From Marinibaculum pumilum (GTDB taxonomy: Bacteria > Pseudomonadota > Alphaproteobacteria > Ferrovibrionales > Ferrovibrionaceae): 64,000 nt of DNA. Shown here piece after piece: positions 15,529 to 23,329 of this stretch. The DNA lies in assembly GCF_042646425.1 (NCBI RefSeq), contig NZ_JBHRTR010000034.1:248001-312000 (forward strand), written 5' to 3'. Below the pieces are notes generated by a model. It saw only the letters and a list, made by a program, of their open reading frames with translations, had not been told where the DNA came from and ran no database searches. Position 1 is the stretch's first letter. Each line of letters begins with the position of its first letter. A program made the position numbers and the translations under genes.

Positions 15529-18000
15529 ATGGGACAGGAACTGCCGCGGCAGGCGGAAGTGGTGATCGTCGGGGGCGGCGTGGTCGGCTGCTCGCTGGCC
15601 TACCATCTGGTGAAGCTCGGTATCCGCGACGTGGTGCTGCTGGAGCGGCGGCAGCTGACCTGCGGCACCACCTGGCATGCCGCCGGCCTGGTGGGGCAGC
15701 TGCGCGCCACCGAGAACCTGACCCGCCTGGCGCAATACACCACCGGTCTCTATGCCGGGCTGGAGGCGGAGACCGGCCAGGCGACCGGCTTCCGCCAGAA
15801 CGGCAGCCTGGCTTTGGCCACCGGGGCGGAGCGGCTGGAGGAACTGCGCCGCGGCGCCGCCATGGCGCGCAGCTTCGGCCTGGAGGTGGAGGAGGTCGGG
15901 CCGGCGGAGGCGCGCGACCTGCACCCGCTGATCGAGGCCGGCGACGTTGTCGGCGGCGTCTGGCTGCCGAAGGACGGCCAGACCAATCCGGTCGACACCA
16001 CCCTGGCGCTGGCGAAGGGTGCGCGCGCCGGCGGCGCCACGATCCTGGAAGGGGTGACGGTCACCGGCATCCTGACCCGCGGCGGCCGTGCGGCGGGCGT
16101 GCGCACGGCAGGTCCCGACGGCACACCGGGAGAGGTGGCCGCCCGCATCGTGGTCAACTGCGCCGGCATGTGGGGGCGGGAACTCGGCCGCATGGCCGGG
16201 GTCGCGGTGCCCCTGCAGGCCTGCGAGCATTACTACGTGGTGACGGAGGAGATCCCCGGCCTGCCGCGCGACCTGCCGGTGCTGCGCGACCCCGACAATT
16301 GCGCCTATGTGAAGGAGGATGCCGGCAAGCTGCTGGTCGGCGCCTTCGAGCGCAACGCCCGCGCCTGGGCGGTGGACGGCATCCCGGCCGATTTCTGCTT
16401 CGACGAGCTGCCGGAGGACTGGGACCATTTCCTGCCGGTGCTGGAAGGGCAGATGCGCCGCCTGCCGGTGCTGGAGACGGCGGGCATCCGCACCTTCTTC
16501 TGCGGCCCGGAAAGCTTCACCCCCGATGTCCGCTACCTGCTGGGGGAGGCGCCGGAACTGCCCGGCTTCTTCCTGGCCTGCGGCTTCAACTCCATCGGCA
16601 TCCAGTCCGCCGGCGGTGCCGGCCGGGTGCTGGCGGAATGGATCCGCGACGGCCATGCGCCGATGGACCTGTGGGATGTCGACATTCGCCGGCTGCTGCC
16701 GTTCCAGGCATCGCGCAGCTATATCGCCGCTCGTGCGCCGGAGAGCCTGGGACTGCTGTATGCCATGCACTGGCCGCACCTGCAGCCGCAGACCGCGCGC
16801 AACCTCAGGCTTTCGCCGCTGCACGACCGGATGGCGGCGGCGGGCGCCTGCTTCGGCGAGACGGCCGGCTGGGAGCGCCCGCTCTGGTTCGCCGCGGAGG
16901 GCGAGGCGCCCGTGCCGGCCTACAGCTATGGCCGGCAGAACTGGTTCGATCGCACCGCGGCGGAATGCCGTGCGGTGCGCCAGGCGGTCGCCCTGTTCGA
17001 CCAGACGCCGTTCGCGAAGTTCGCGGTGCAGGGCCGGGACGCCGAGGCGGTGCTGCAGCGCATCTGCGCCAACGATGTCGCGGTGCCGCCGGGGCGCATT
17101 GTCTATACCCCCTGGCTGAACGAGCGCGGCGGCATCGAGGCGGACCTCACGGTCGCGCGGATCTCCCACGACGTCTTCTGGGTCGTCACCGGCGCGGCGG
17201 TGGCGCGCCGCGACTGGACCTGGCTCACCCGCCATGTCCCTGGTGACGCGCATTGCTTCGTCACCGATATCGGGTCCGCCTGGGCGGTGCTGGGCGTGAC
17301 CGGGCCGGCGGCGCGGGCATTGCTGCAGGCAGTGGTGGAAGATCCGGCGCAGCTGTCGCCGGAAGCCTGCCCGTTCGGCCATTGGGTGGACCTGAACATC
17401 GGCCCGGTCCCGGTGCGGGCGATGCGGCTGAGCTATGCCGGGGAACTGGGCTGGGAGCTCTATGTGCCGACGGAGTTCGCCGTCGCGCTGCACGACCTGG
17501 TCGTCGCGGCGGGGGCGGATCATGGCCTCCGCCGGGCCGGCCTGCACGCGCTGGACTGCTGCCGGCTGGAAAAGGGCTTCCGCCACTGGGGCCATGACAT
17601 CACCGACGAGGACACGCCGCTGGAGGCAGGCCTCGGATTCGCCGTCGCGCTGGATGGCAAGCCGGACTTCATCGGCCGCGACGCGCTGCTGCGGCAGCGG
17701 CATGCCGGGGTGACGAAGCGGCTGGTGCAGTTCCGGTTGCAGGAGCCGGAGCCGCTCCTGTACCACAACGAGCCGGTCTGGCGGGACGGGCGCATCGTCG
17801 GCCGGCTCACCTCCGGCGCCTATGGCCATAGCCTCGGGTCCGCCATCGGCATGGGTTATGTCGAGGATGGCGGCGCGCCGGTCACGGCCGGTTTCGTCGC
17901 CGCCGGCGGCTTCGAGATCGAGGTGGCGGGACGCCGGGTGGCGGCGCAGGCCGGCCTGGCGCCGTTCCACGACCCCCAGGGGCGGCGGATGCGGGATTGA
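15529..18000 (+). CDS. FAD-dependent dehydrogenase fused to GcvT domain, dimethylglycine/sarcosine dehydrogenase family
   Basis: This 823-residue fusion begins with a Rossmann FAD site VVIVGGGVVGCSLAYHL (residues 11-27), followed by CGTTWHAAGL in which H50 is the residue that carries covalent FAD in dimethylglycine and sarcosine dehydrogenases. The DAO-type domain runs to about 370, then a linker domain, a GcvT folate-binding domain (about 430-720) and a GcvT C-terminal barrel (LTSGAYGHSLGSAIGMGY). Proteins of this type oxidatively demethylate N-methylglycines and pass the one-carbon unit to tetrahydrofolate. Length and domain order are normal. ATG 15529 follows GGGAGC; an alternative ATG at 15511 adds six residues. 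No serine hydroxymethyltransferase or folate gene is adjacent, so the exact substrate is open. Confidence 0.88.
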   Translation: MGQELPRQAEVVIVGGGVVGCSLAYHLVKLGIRDVVLLERRQLTCGTTWHAAGLVGQLRATENLTRLAQYTTGLYAGLEAETGQATGFRQNGSLALATGAERLEELRRGAAMARSFGLEVEEVGPAEARDLHPLIEAGDVVGGVWLPKDGQTNPVDTTLALAKGARAGGATILEGVTVTGILTRGGRAAGVRTAGPDGTPGEVAARIVVNCAGMWGRELGRMAGVAVPLQACEHYYVVTEEIPGLPRDLPVLRDPDNCAYVKEDAGKLLVGAFERNARAWAVDGIPADFCFDELPEDWDHFLPVLEGQMRRLPVLETAGIRTFFCGPESFTPDVRYLLGEAPELPGFFLACGFNSIGIQSAGGAGRVLAEWIRDGHAPMDLWDVDIRRLLPFQASRSYIAARAPESLGLLYAMHWPHLQPQTARNLRLSPLHDRMAAAGACFGETAGWERPLWFAAEGEAPVPAYSYGRQNWFDRTAAECRAVRQAVALFDQTPFAKFAVQGRDAEAVLQRICANDVAVPPGRIVYTPWLNERGGIEADLTVARISHDVFWVVTGAAVARRDWTWLTRHVPGDAHCFVTDIGSAWAVLGVTGPAARALLQAVVEDPAQLSPEACPFGHWVDLNIGPVPVRAMRLSYAGELGWELYVPTEFAVALHDLVVAAGADHGLRRAGLHALDCCRLEKGFRHWGHDITDEDTPLEAGLGFAVALDGKPDFIGRDALLRQRHAGVTKRLVQFRLQEPEPLLYHNEPVWRDGRIVGRLTSGAYGHSLGSAIGMGYVEDGGAPVTAGFVAAGGFEIEVAGRRVAAQAGLAPFHDPQGRRMRD

Positions 18001-18044
18001 CCCGGCCGGAACTTGCCAGGGGACAGGGCGCGGAGGCGAGCGAC

Positions 18045-19271
18045 ATGGCGGCAGGTCATCATGAGATCGAGAAGCGCGGGCTGCCCGGCCCGCTCTCCTT
18101 CCTGCGGGAGGAGGCGGGGTTCGTCGCCGGCGTGGCCGTCACCGTCGTGGCGATGCTGTTCGCCGACGAGGTCCATGCCACCCTGGACAATGTCGCCCTG
18201 GGCCTGCCGGCCTTCCTGGTCCTGTTCGGGGTGATGCTCTGGTGCGCCTTCGGCGTGGTGCGCCATGCCGACAGCCTGGCGGTCCTGCTGGGCGAACCCT
18301 ACGGCACCCTGATCCTGACCCTGGCGGTGATCGGCATCGAGGTGGCGCTGATCGCGGCGCTGATGCTGACCGGCAAGTCGTCGCCGGAGACGGCGCGCGA
18401 CACCATGATGTCGGTGCTGATGATCGTGCTCTGCGGCATGGTCGGCCTGACCCTGCTGCTGGGCGGCTGGCGGCATATCGAACAGAGCCACAACCTGCAG
18501 GGCGCGACCGCCTTCCTGTCGGTGCTGGTGCCGCTGGCGGTGCTGAGCCTGATCCTGCCGCGCTACACCACCACGACCGCGGAGCCCACCTTCTCCGCCG
18601 CCCAGGCGATCTACTTCAGCCTCGCCTCGATCTTCCTCTACGGCATCTTCCTGGCGATGCAGACCGTCCGCCACGGCGATTTCTTCCGGCCGCCGGCGGC
18701 GCCCTTCAGCAGCGCCACCCGGCACGGCGAGGAAGCGGCGGAGGAAAGCAGCGTCTCCCACGACCATGGCGACCTGGTGCTGCGGCCCACGGCCTGGCAT
18801 GCGGTGATGCTGCTGGGCACCCTGCTGCCGATCATCCTCTTGTCGAAGACCCTGGCGAAATTCGTCGACTATGGCACCACCGAGCTGGACCTGCCGGCCG
18901 CGCTGGGCGGCCTGCTGATCGCGATCCTGGTGCTGACGCCGGAGGGGCTGGGCGCGGTAAAGGCGGCGCTGGGCAACCAGATCCAGCGCAGCGTGAACAT
19001 CTGCCTGGGCTCCGCCCTCGCAACCATCGGGCTGACCGTTCCGGCGGTGCTGGTGATCGGCCTGGTCACCGCGCAGCCCGTGGTGCTGGGCCTGCCGCCG
19101 GCGAAGGAAATCCTGCTGCTCCTGACCCTCGGGGTCAGCATCGTCACCTTCCTGTCGGGGCGCACAAACATGCTGCTGGGCGCCGTTCACCTGGTCATCT
19201 TCGCGACCTATATCGTCCTGATCTTCGATTCACCGATCGCGACACCGGACCTGCCGGCGGGCGCGGAGTAG
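18045..19271 (+). CDS. Calcium:proton antiporter, ChaA/CaCA superfamily
   Basis: This 408-residue inner-membrane protein has about 11 helices and the two inverted CaCA alpha-repeats. The first contains GEPYGTLILTLAVIGIEVAL and the second LTPEGLGAVKAALGNQIQRS followed by NICLGSALATIGLTVPAVL. Acidic residues in each (GIEVAL, TPEGL) are the ion ligands. A His/Asp-rich loop (SHDHGD) lies between the halves, as in ChaA. It should export Ca2+ (or Na+/K+) in exchange for protons. ATG 18045 has GGAGG at good spacing; an upstream TTG at 17997 overlaps the previous stop and is less likely. An SLC13 gene follows after a palindrome. Confidence 0.85.
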   Translation: MAAGHHEIEKRGLPGPLSFLREEAGFVAGVAVTVVAMLFADEVHATLDNVALGLPAFLVLFGVMLWCAFGVVRHADSLAVLLGEPYGTLILTLAVIGIEVALIAALMLTGKSSPETARDTMMSVLMIVLCGMVGLTLLLGGWRHIEQSHNLQGATAFLSVLVPLAVLSLILPRYTTTTAEPTFSAAQAIYFSLASIFLYGIFLAMQTVRHGDFFRPPAAPFSSATRHGEEAAEESSVSHDHGDLVLRPTAWHAVMLLGTLLPIILLSKTLAKFVDYGTTELDLPAALGGLLIAILVLTPEGLGAVKAALGNQIQRSVNICLGSALATIGLTVPAVLVIGLVTAQPVVLGLPPAKEILLLLTLGVSIVTFLSGRTNMLLGAVHLVIFATYIVLIFDSPIATPDLPAGAE

Positions 19272-19289
19272 CGGCAGGAGACGCGGTTT

Positions 19290-19310
19290 CCGGTTCCGGT
19301 CCGGAACCGG
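19290..19310. repeat. Perfect 10-base inverted repeat with 1-base spacer
   Basis: CCGGTTCCGG-T-CCGGAACCGG lies in the 57-base gap between the antiporter stop and the SLC13 start. No T-run follows, so it is either a hairpin that tunes the downstream message or a protein-binding site rather than an ordinary terminator. Confidence 0.7.
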
Positions 19311-19328
19311 CGCGCGCGGGAGGGTGGG

Positions 19329-21128
19329 ATGGATTGGCTGCCGGCCTGGCCGCACCTTCAGGTGGCCGTTGTCCTGGCGCTTGTGGTGGTCGTCTTCTTC
19401 GGCTTCGTGCGGGAGCGCTGGCCGCCGGACGTGGTCGCCCTGTCGGCGGTGGGGCTGCTGCTGGCGCTGGGCATCCTGTCCACCGACGACGTGCTGGGCG
19501 TGTTCTCCAATTCCGCGCCGATCACCGTGGGCGCGATGTTCGTCCTGTCCGCAGCACTGGAGCGCACCGGGGTGATCGACCAGATGGGGCGCCTGGTGTC
19601 GCGCGCCGCCGGCTGGTCGCCGGCGGCGGCACTGGCGGCGATGATGGGCGGGGTGATGGTGATCTCCGCCTTCATCAACAACACGCCGGTCGTCGTCATC
19701 CTGACGCCGGTGGTGATCGCCCTGGCCGGCACGGTGAAGATCCCCTCCTCGAAGCTGCTGATCCCGCTCTCCTTCGCCAGCATCCTGGGCGGCACCACGA
19801 CCCTGATCGGCACCTCCACCAACATCCTGGTCGCCGGTGTGGCGGAACAGCAGGGCATGCCGCGCTTCGGCATGTTCGAGATCACCGCCGCCGGCGCGAT
19901 CATGGGGGCGGTCGGCATCCTCTACCTGCTGCTGGCCGGCCGCTGGGTGCTGCCGTCGCGCGACAGCCTGGCCGACCTGCTGCCGCGCTCGGGCGAACGG
20001 CATTTCGTGGCGGAGGTGCTGGTGCCGCTGGATTCGCCGCTGGTGGGCAAGAAGCTCAGCCAGGCCGGCTTCACCCAGGCCCGCGGCTTCCGGGTGATCG
20101 ACCTGATCCGCGCCGACAGGTCGTTCCGCTGGCAGCTCGACGAGGTGGAGATCGCCGCTGGCGACCGGGTGGTGCTGCGCTCCAACGTGCGCGACATGCT
20201 GGGTCTGCGCCAGGCCGGCGATGTTGCCTTCGGCGGACCCGCCGGCCATGCCATCGAGCCGATCGACACCCGCGAGACGGTGCTGATGGAAGGGGTGGTC
20301 GGGCCGCAGTCGCGTTTCGCCGGGCGGCGGGTCGCGGACCTGAACTTCCGCCGCATCTATGGCGCCTACATCCTGGCGATCCACCGCCAGGGCGCCAATA
20401 TCGGCGGCAATTTCGACGAGGTGCGGCTGCAGATGGGCGACACCGTCCTGCTGGAGGGACCGCCGCAGAGCATGCGCCAGCTTTTCGACTATCAGGAGAT
20501 GGTCAACCTGGTGGAACCGAGCGAGAAGCCGCTGCGCCGCACCAAGGCGCCGATCGCAGTCGCTGCCGTGCTGGCGATGATGGGCCTGGCCGCCTTCGAC
20601 GTGCTGCCGATCGCCGCCCTGGCGCTGATGGCGGCGACCGCGGTGGTGGCCCTGGGCTGCCTGGAGGCGGAGGAGGCCTATCGCTCGATCCGCTGGAACA
20701 TCCTGATGCTGATCTTCGGCATGCTGGCGCTGGGCATCGCGATGCAGAACACCGGCGCGGCCGGCCTGATCGTCGGCCTGCTGGCGCAGGCGGTGGCCGG
20801 GCTGGGGCCCCTGGCGGTGCTGTCGGCGGTCTACCTGATCACCTCCGCCCTGACGGAGATCATGAGCAACAATGCCGCCGCGATCCTGCTGACCCCGATC
20901 GCCATCGGCCTGGCCGACCAGCTCGGCGTGGACGCGCGGCCCTTCGTGGTGGCGGTGATGTTCGCCGCCTCGGCCAGCTTCGCGACCCCGATCGGCTACC
21001 AGACCAACACCTTCGTCTACAATGCCGGCGGCTACCGCTTCACCGACTTCGTGAAGGCCGGCCTGCCGCTCAACCTGCTGCTCTGGGCGGTGGCGACCTT
21101 CGTGATCCCGCTGTTCTGGCCGTTGTGA
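19329..21128 (+). CDS. SLC13/DASS-type anion:Na+ symporter with two RCK_C (TrkA-C) domains
   Basis: This 599-residue carrier has a membrane half (about 1-205) with FINNTPVVVILTPVV and the SNT-like GTTTLIGTSTNILVAG motif. Next come two soluble TrkA-C/RCK_C domains (about 210-300 and 305-395: VLVPLDSPLVGKKLSQAGF, EGVVGPQSRFAGRRVADLN). A second membrane half contains LTEIMSNNAAAILLTPI and the matching TPIGYQTNTFVYNAGGY. The two Asn/Thr hairpins bind Na+ and substrate in DASS proteins. Members with inserted TrkA-C domains are often sulfate or dicarboxylate carriers, but the substrate is not assignable here. The start is ATG 19329. It converges on the cysteine hydrolase gene with 68 bases between. 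Confidence 0.88.
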   Translation: MDWLPAWPHLQVAVVLALVVVVFFGFVRERWPPDVVALSAVGLLLALGILSTDDVLGVFSNSAPITVGAMFVLSAALERTGVIDQMGRLVSRAAGWSPAAALAAMMGGVMVISAFINNTPVVVILTPVVIALAGTVKIPSSKLLIPLSFASILGGTTTLIGTSTNILVAGVAEQQGMPRFGMFEITAAGAIMGAVGILYLLLAGRWVLPSRDSLADLLPRSGERHFVAEVLVPLDSPLVGKKLSQAGFTQARGFRVIDLIRADRSFRWQLDEVEIAAGDRVVLRSNVRDMLGLRQAGDVAFGGPAGHAIEPIDTRETVLMEGVVGPQSRFAGRRVADLNFRRIYGAYILAIHRQGANIGGNFDEVRLQMGDTVLLEGPPQSMRQLFDYQEMVNLVEPSEKPLRRTKAPIAVAAVLAMMGLAAFDVLPIAALALMAATAVVALGCLEAEEAYRSIRWNILMLIFGMLALGIAMQNTGAAGLIVGLLAQAVAGLGPLAVLSAVYLITSALTEIMSNNAAAILLTPIAIGLADQLGVDARPFVVAVMFAASASFATPIGYQTNTFVYNAGGYRFTDFVKAGLPLNLLLWAVATFVIPLFWPL

Positions 21129-21196
21129 GACACGAGGATGGGCGCTGCCGCGCCACCGCCACGGCGAGGGGGGGCGGTATTGGGGCGGCTGAACCG

Positions 21197-22006
21197 TCAC
21201 CCCGCCGCCTGCGCCTCCAGCGCGCCGATGATCGCGGCACTGTCGGTGACGAAGCCGAAGCATTTCTTGACGTTCCAGACCGTCGCCTCGGTGCAGAAAC
21301 CGGGCGAGGTGGTGGCGCAGCAATCCTCCACCAGGATGCAGCCATAGCCCAGGAAGTTGGCGTCGGTCAGGGAGTGCAGCACGCACTGGTCTGTGTTCAC
21401 CCCGGCGAACAGGAGCGAGCGGATGCCCAGGTTGCGCAGGATGGAATCCAGCGGCGTGTCCCAGAAGCCGGAGATCCGGTGCTTGTCGACCTTGATGTCC
21501 TCTGGGGCGATCTCCAGCTCGTCGACCACGGCGGCGGCCCAGGAATCCTTTTGCAGCACGGCCGCGCCGTTGCCGGGCAGGGGGTCGCCCAGGCCGATGC
21601 CGACGCCGGTCGGCTTGTAGAGGTGGATCTGGTTCGGCGGCATGTTGGCCAGGTCGGGCCGGTTGCCCCAGTTCACCCAGATCACAGGCACGCCGGCGGC
21701 GCGCAGCTTCGGCAGCAGTGCCTGCAGCGGCGCGATCGGCTTGCGGTCCGGCGTGTAGTCCAGGCCCAGATGGTCGACCCAGCCGCCGGGCGCGCAGAAA
21801 TCGTTCTGCATGTCGATCACCACGATCGCGGTGCGCAGCAGGTCGACGGTGACCGCCTGCAGCGCCGTCGGCAGGCGCAGCCGCACCGGCGCCGGCGCCG
21901 CCATCGCCATGTCGATCTCCGCTTCGGTCGCATGCCAGTGATAGGTGCGGCCGACACCGAGTGGGCCGCCCGCCGGCCGCCCCGGCTTCTGCATCGGTGT
22001 GCTCAT
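21197..22006 (-). CDS. Isochorismatase-like cysteine hydrolase, RutB/biuret-hydrolase-like
   Basis: This 269-residue enzyme has the isochorismatase-fold catalytic triad: D65 in VVIDMQNDF, K175 in VDKHRISGFWDTPLDSIL and nucleophile C208 in AGVNTDQCVLHS, with the usual cis-peptide ahead of the Cys. The long N-terminal 60 residues and the SGFWDTPLDSIL segment resemble ureidoacrylate hydrolase (RutB) and related amidases that hydrolyse ureido or carbamoyl compounds to release ammonia. ATG 22006 has GGAGCAG upstream. It is divergent from the BMP-type ABC transporter, and its own promoter region has a sigma-54-type element, so transporter and hydrolase probably form one nitrogen-scavenging unit. 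The exact substrate is inferred only. Confidence 0.85.
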   Translation of the reverse strand: MSTPMQKPGRPAGGPLGVGRTYHWHATEAEIDMAMAAPAPVRLRLPTALQAVTVDLLRTAIVVIDMQNDFCAPGGWVDHLGLDYTPDRKPIAPLQALLPKLRAAGVPVIWVNWGNRPDLANMPPNQIHLYKPTGVGIGLGDPLPGNGAAVLQKDSWAAAVVDELEIAPEDIKVDKHRISGFWDTPLDSILRNLGIRSLLFAGVNTDQCVLHSLTDANFLGYGCILVEDCCATTSPGFCTEATVWNVKKCFGFVTDSAAIIGALEAQAAG

Positions 22007-22053
22007 TTTCTGCTCCCTGATCCTGTGTACTCGCCATTTGGCGCGATCGGTTC

Positions 22054-22069
22054 AGCAAGTTGCTTGCCA
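22054..22069 (-). promoter_or_regulatory. Sigma-54 type -24/-12 promoter for the cysteine hydrolase gene
   Basis: On the minus strand the sequence TGGCAA-GCAAC-TTGCT matches the consensus TGGCAC-N5-TTGCW at all but one position and keeps the diagnostic GG-N10-GC spacing (GG at 22068-22067, GC at 22056-22055). Transcription would begin near 22043, about 37 bases before the ATG at 22006. The same bases include part of a TTGCC-N5-GGCAA inverted repeat (22064-22078). Confidence 0.65.
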
Positions 22070-22218
22070 TTTAGGCAATGAGGGATATCGGGCGTGATAT
22101 CGCTGTCGATATGAGCGATTGCATTACAATTTGAGCATCACGGTCGCCGGCCTGCCAGGTAAATGACCATTTATCGGTGCTGCAGGCCCGGCGAGACGAG
22201 AATAGTTGTTTCAAAACA
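22064..22218. promoter_or_regulatory. AT-rich shared regulatory region with several small palindromes
   Basis: Between the two divergent -24/-12 elements lie TTGCC-N5-GGCAA (22064-22078), TAAATG-AC-CATTTA (22160-22173) and TGTTT-CA-AAACA (22207-22218). A further GCCATTTGGC palindrome sits just outside at 22033-22042. Three of these share the core CCATTT. The region also contains repeated GATATC. This is the expected place for enhancer sites of a sigma-54 activator serving both promoters. No site could be matched to a named activator. Confidence 0.4.
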
Positions 22219-22232
22219 GTGACTTGATGCGA

Positions 22233-22247
22233 TGGCACGCCGCTTGC
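22233..22247 (+). promoter_or_regulatory. Sigma-54 type -24/-12 promoter for the BMP ABC transporter operon
   Basis: TGGCAC-GCCGC-TTGC is an exact match to the TGGCAC-N5-TTGC consensus with GG (22234-22235) and GC (22246-22247) ten bases apart. Transcription would start near 22259, giving a leader of about 29 bases before the ATG at 22288. This predicts control by RpoN plus an enhancer-binding activator, typically in response to nitrogen limitation. Confidence 0.75.
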
Positions 22248-22287
22248 CATGCCCCGACCGGCACAGATCCAACAGGGGGCAGGACAG

Positions 22288-23292
22288 ATGACTTTCACCA
22301 GACGCGACTTTCTCGGCCGGATGGCCGCCGGCGCCTTCGCCATTGCCGCCTTTGCGGTTCCCGCCGGCGGCCTTCTTGTCGGCGGGCCGGCGCTGGCGGC
22401 CGATCCAGTCAAGGTCGGGATCCTGATTCCCGGCTCGAAGTCGGACAAGGGCTGGATGGAGTCCGGCTATGACGGCCTGGTCGCCGCGCAGGAGAAGTAC
22501 GGCGACAAGATCGAAGTCCAGATGATCGAGAACATCAACTATGCGGACATGGAGCAGGCGCTGACCCAGCTCGCCTCCGGCAACGCGCTGGTGATCGGCG
22601 TCGGCGGCCAGACCCAGGCGGCGATCTACAAGGTGGCGCGGCGCTTCCCCGACACGAAATTCTCCATCGTCGGCGGCAACGAGTCCGAGGCGCGCGACAA
22701 TATCGCCGGCTATGACGTGAAGCAGGCGGAGATCGCCTTCGTCGCCGGCGCGGCGGCGGCGATGCTGTCGAAGACCGGCGGCGTGTCCTATGTCGGCGGG
22801 CTGGAAATCCCGTCGATCGTCAATGCCGGAAAGGAATTCGGCAATGGCGCGAAGTACATCAATCCCGAGATCAAGTATTTCGAGAACTATACCGGCGACT
22901 TCGACGACGTGGCGAAGTCGAAGGAGGCGACCCTGGCGGCGATCGCCCAGGGCGCGGACATCCACTACCACATCCTGAACCTGGGCCTGCGCGGCATGGA
23001 GCAGGCGGCGAAGGAGAAGGGCACCCACATCATCGGCTCCTACACCGACCGCTGCGGCAGCGACCCGCTCTATGTCGCCTATTCGGTGACCGGCGTCGGC
23101 TTCCAGGTGCATTACGCTATCGACCAGTACCTGGCCGATACCTGGACCGCCGGCTACGAGCCGTTCGGCCTGAAGAAGGGGCCGATGGCCTCCGACATGA
23201 TCATCTGCGGCGGTACGCCGGAGCAGAAGGCGAAGCTGAAGGAGATCATGGACAAGATCCTGGCCGGCGAGATCAAGGTGCTGGAAGGCTGA
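22288..23292 (+). CDS. BMP-family (PnrA/Med-like) ABC transporter substrate-binding protein
   Basis: This 334-residue exported protein has a twin-arginine signal (TRRDFLGRM, residues 4-12, then a hydrophobic run to about 40 ending in ALAADPV). The mature part follows the BMP/PnrA lipoprotein family: VGILIPGSKSDKGWMESGYD, VIGVGGQTQ, FSIVGGNES, and ADIHYHILNLGLRGMEQAAKEKG. Relatives bind nucleosides or other heterocycles. Here there is no lipobox, so the protein should be a soluble periplasmic receptor, exported folded. ATG 22288 puts the RR motif at the normal place. It is the first gene of a four-gene transporter operon (23330, 24967, 26081), behind an excellent sigma-54 promoter. Confidence 0.9.
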   Translation: MTFTRRDFLGRMAAGAFAIAAFAVPAGGLLVGGPALAADPVKVGILIPGSKSDKGWMESGYDGLVAAQEKYGDKIEVQMIENINYADMEQALTQLASGNALVIGVGGQTQAAIYKVARRFPDTKFSIVGGNESEARDNIAGYDVKQAEIAFVAGAAAAMLSKTGGVSYVGGLEIPSIVNAGKEFGNGAKYINPEIKYFENYTGDFDDVAKSKEATLAAIAQGADIHYHILNLGLRGMEQAAKEKGTHIIGSYTDRCGSDPLYVAYSVTGVGFQVHYAIDQYLADTWTAGYEPFGLKKGPMASDMIICGGTPEQKAKLKEIMDKILAGEIKVLEG

Positions 23293-23329
23293 GCCGCGGC
23301 GCCGGAGGGCAGGGCCGCGAGGGCCGGTC

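Noticed and set aside
18242..22081. A long plus-strand open frame overlapping the antiporter and SLC13 genes
   Set aside because: The translation is rich in Arg/Gly/Ala with no family features, and the two real genes in another frame have clear membrane-protein signatures.
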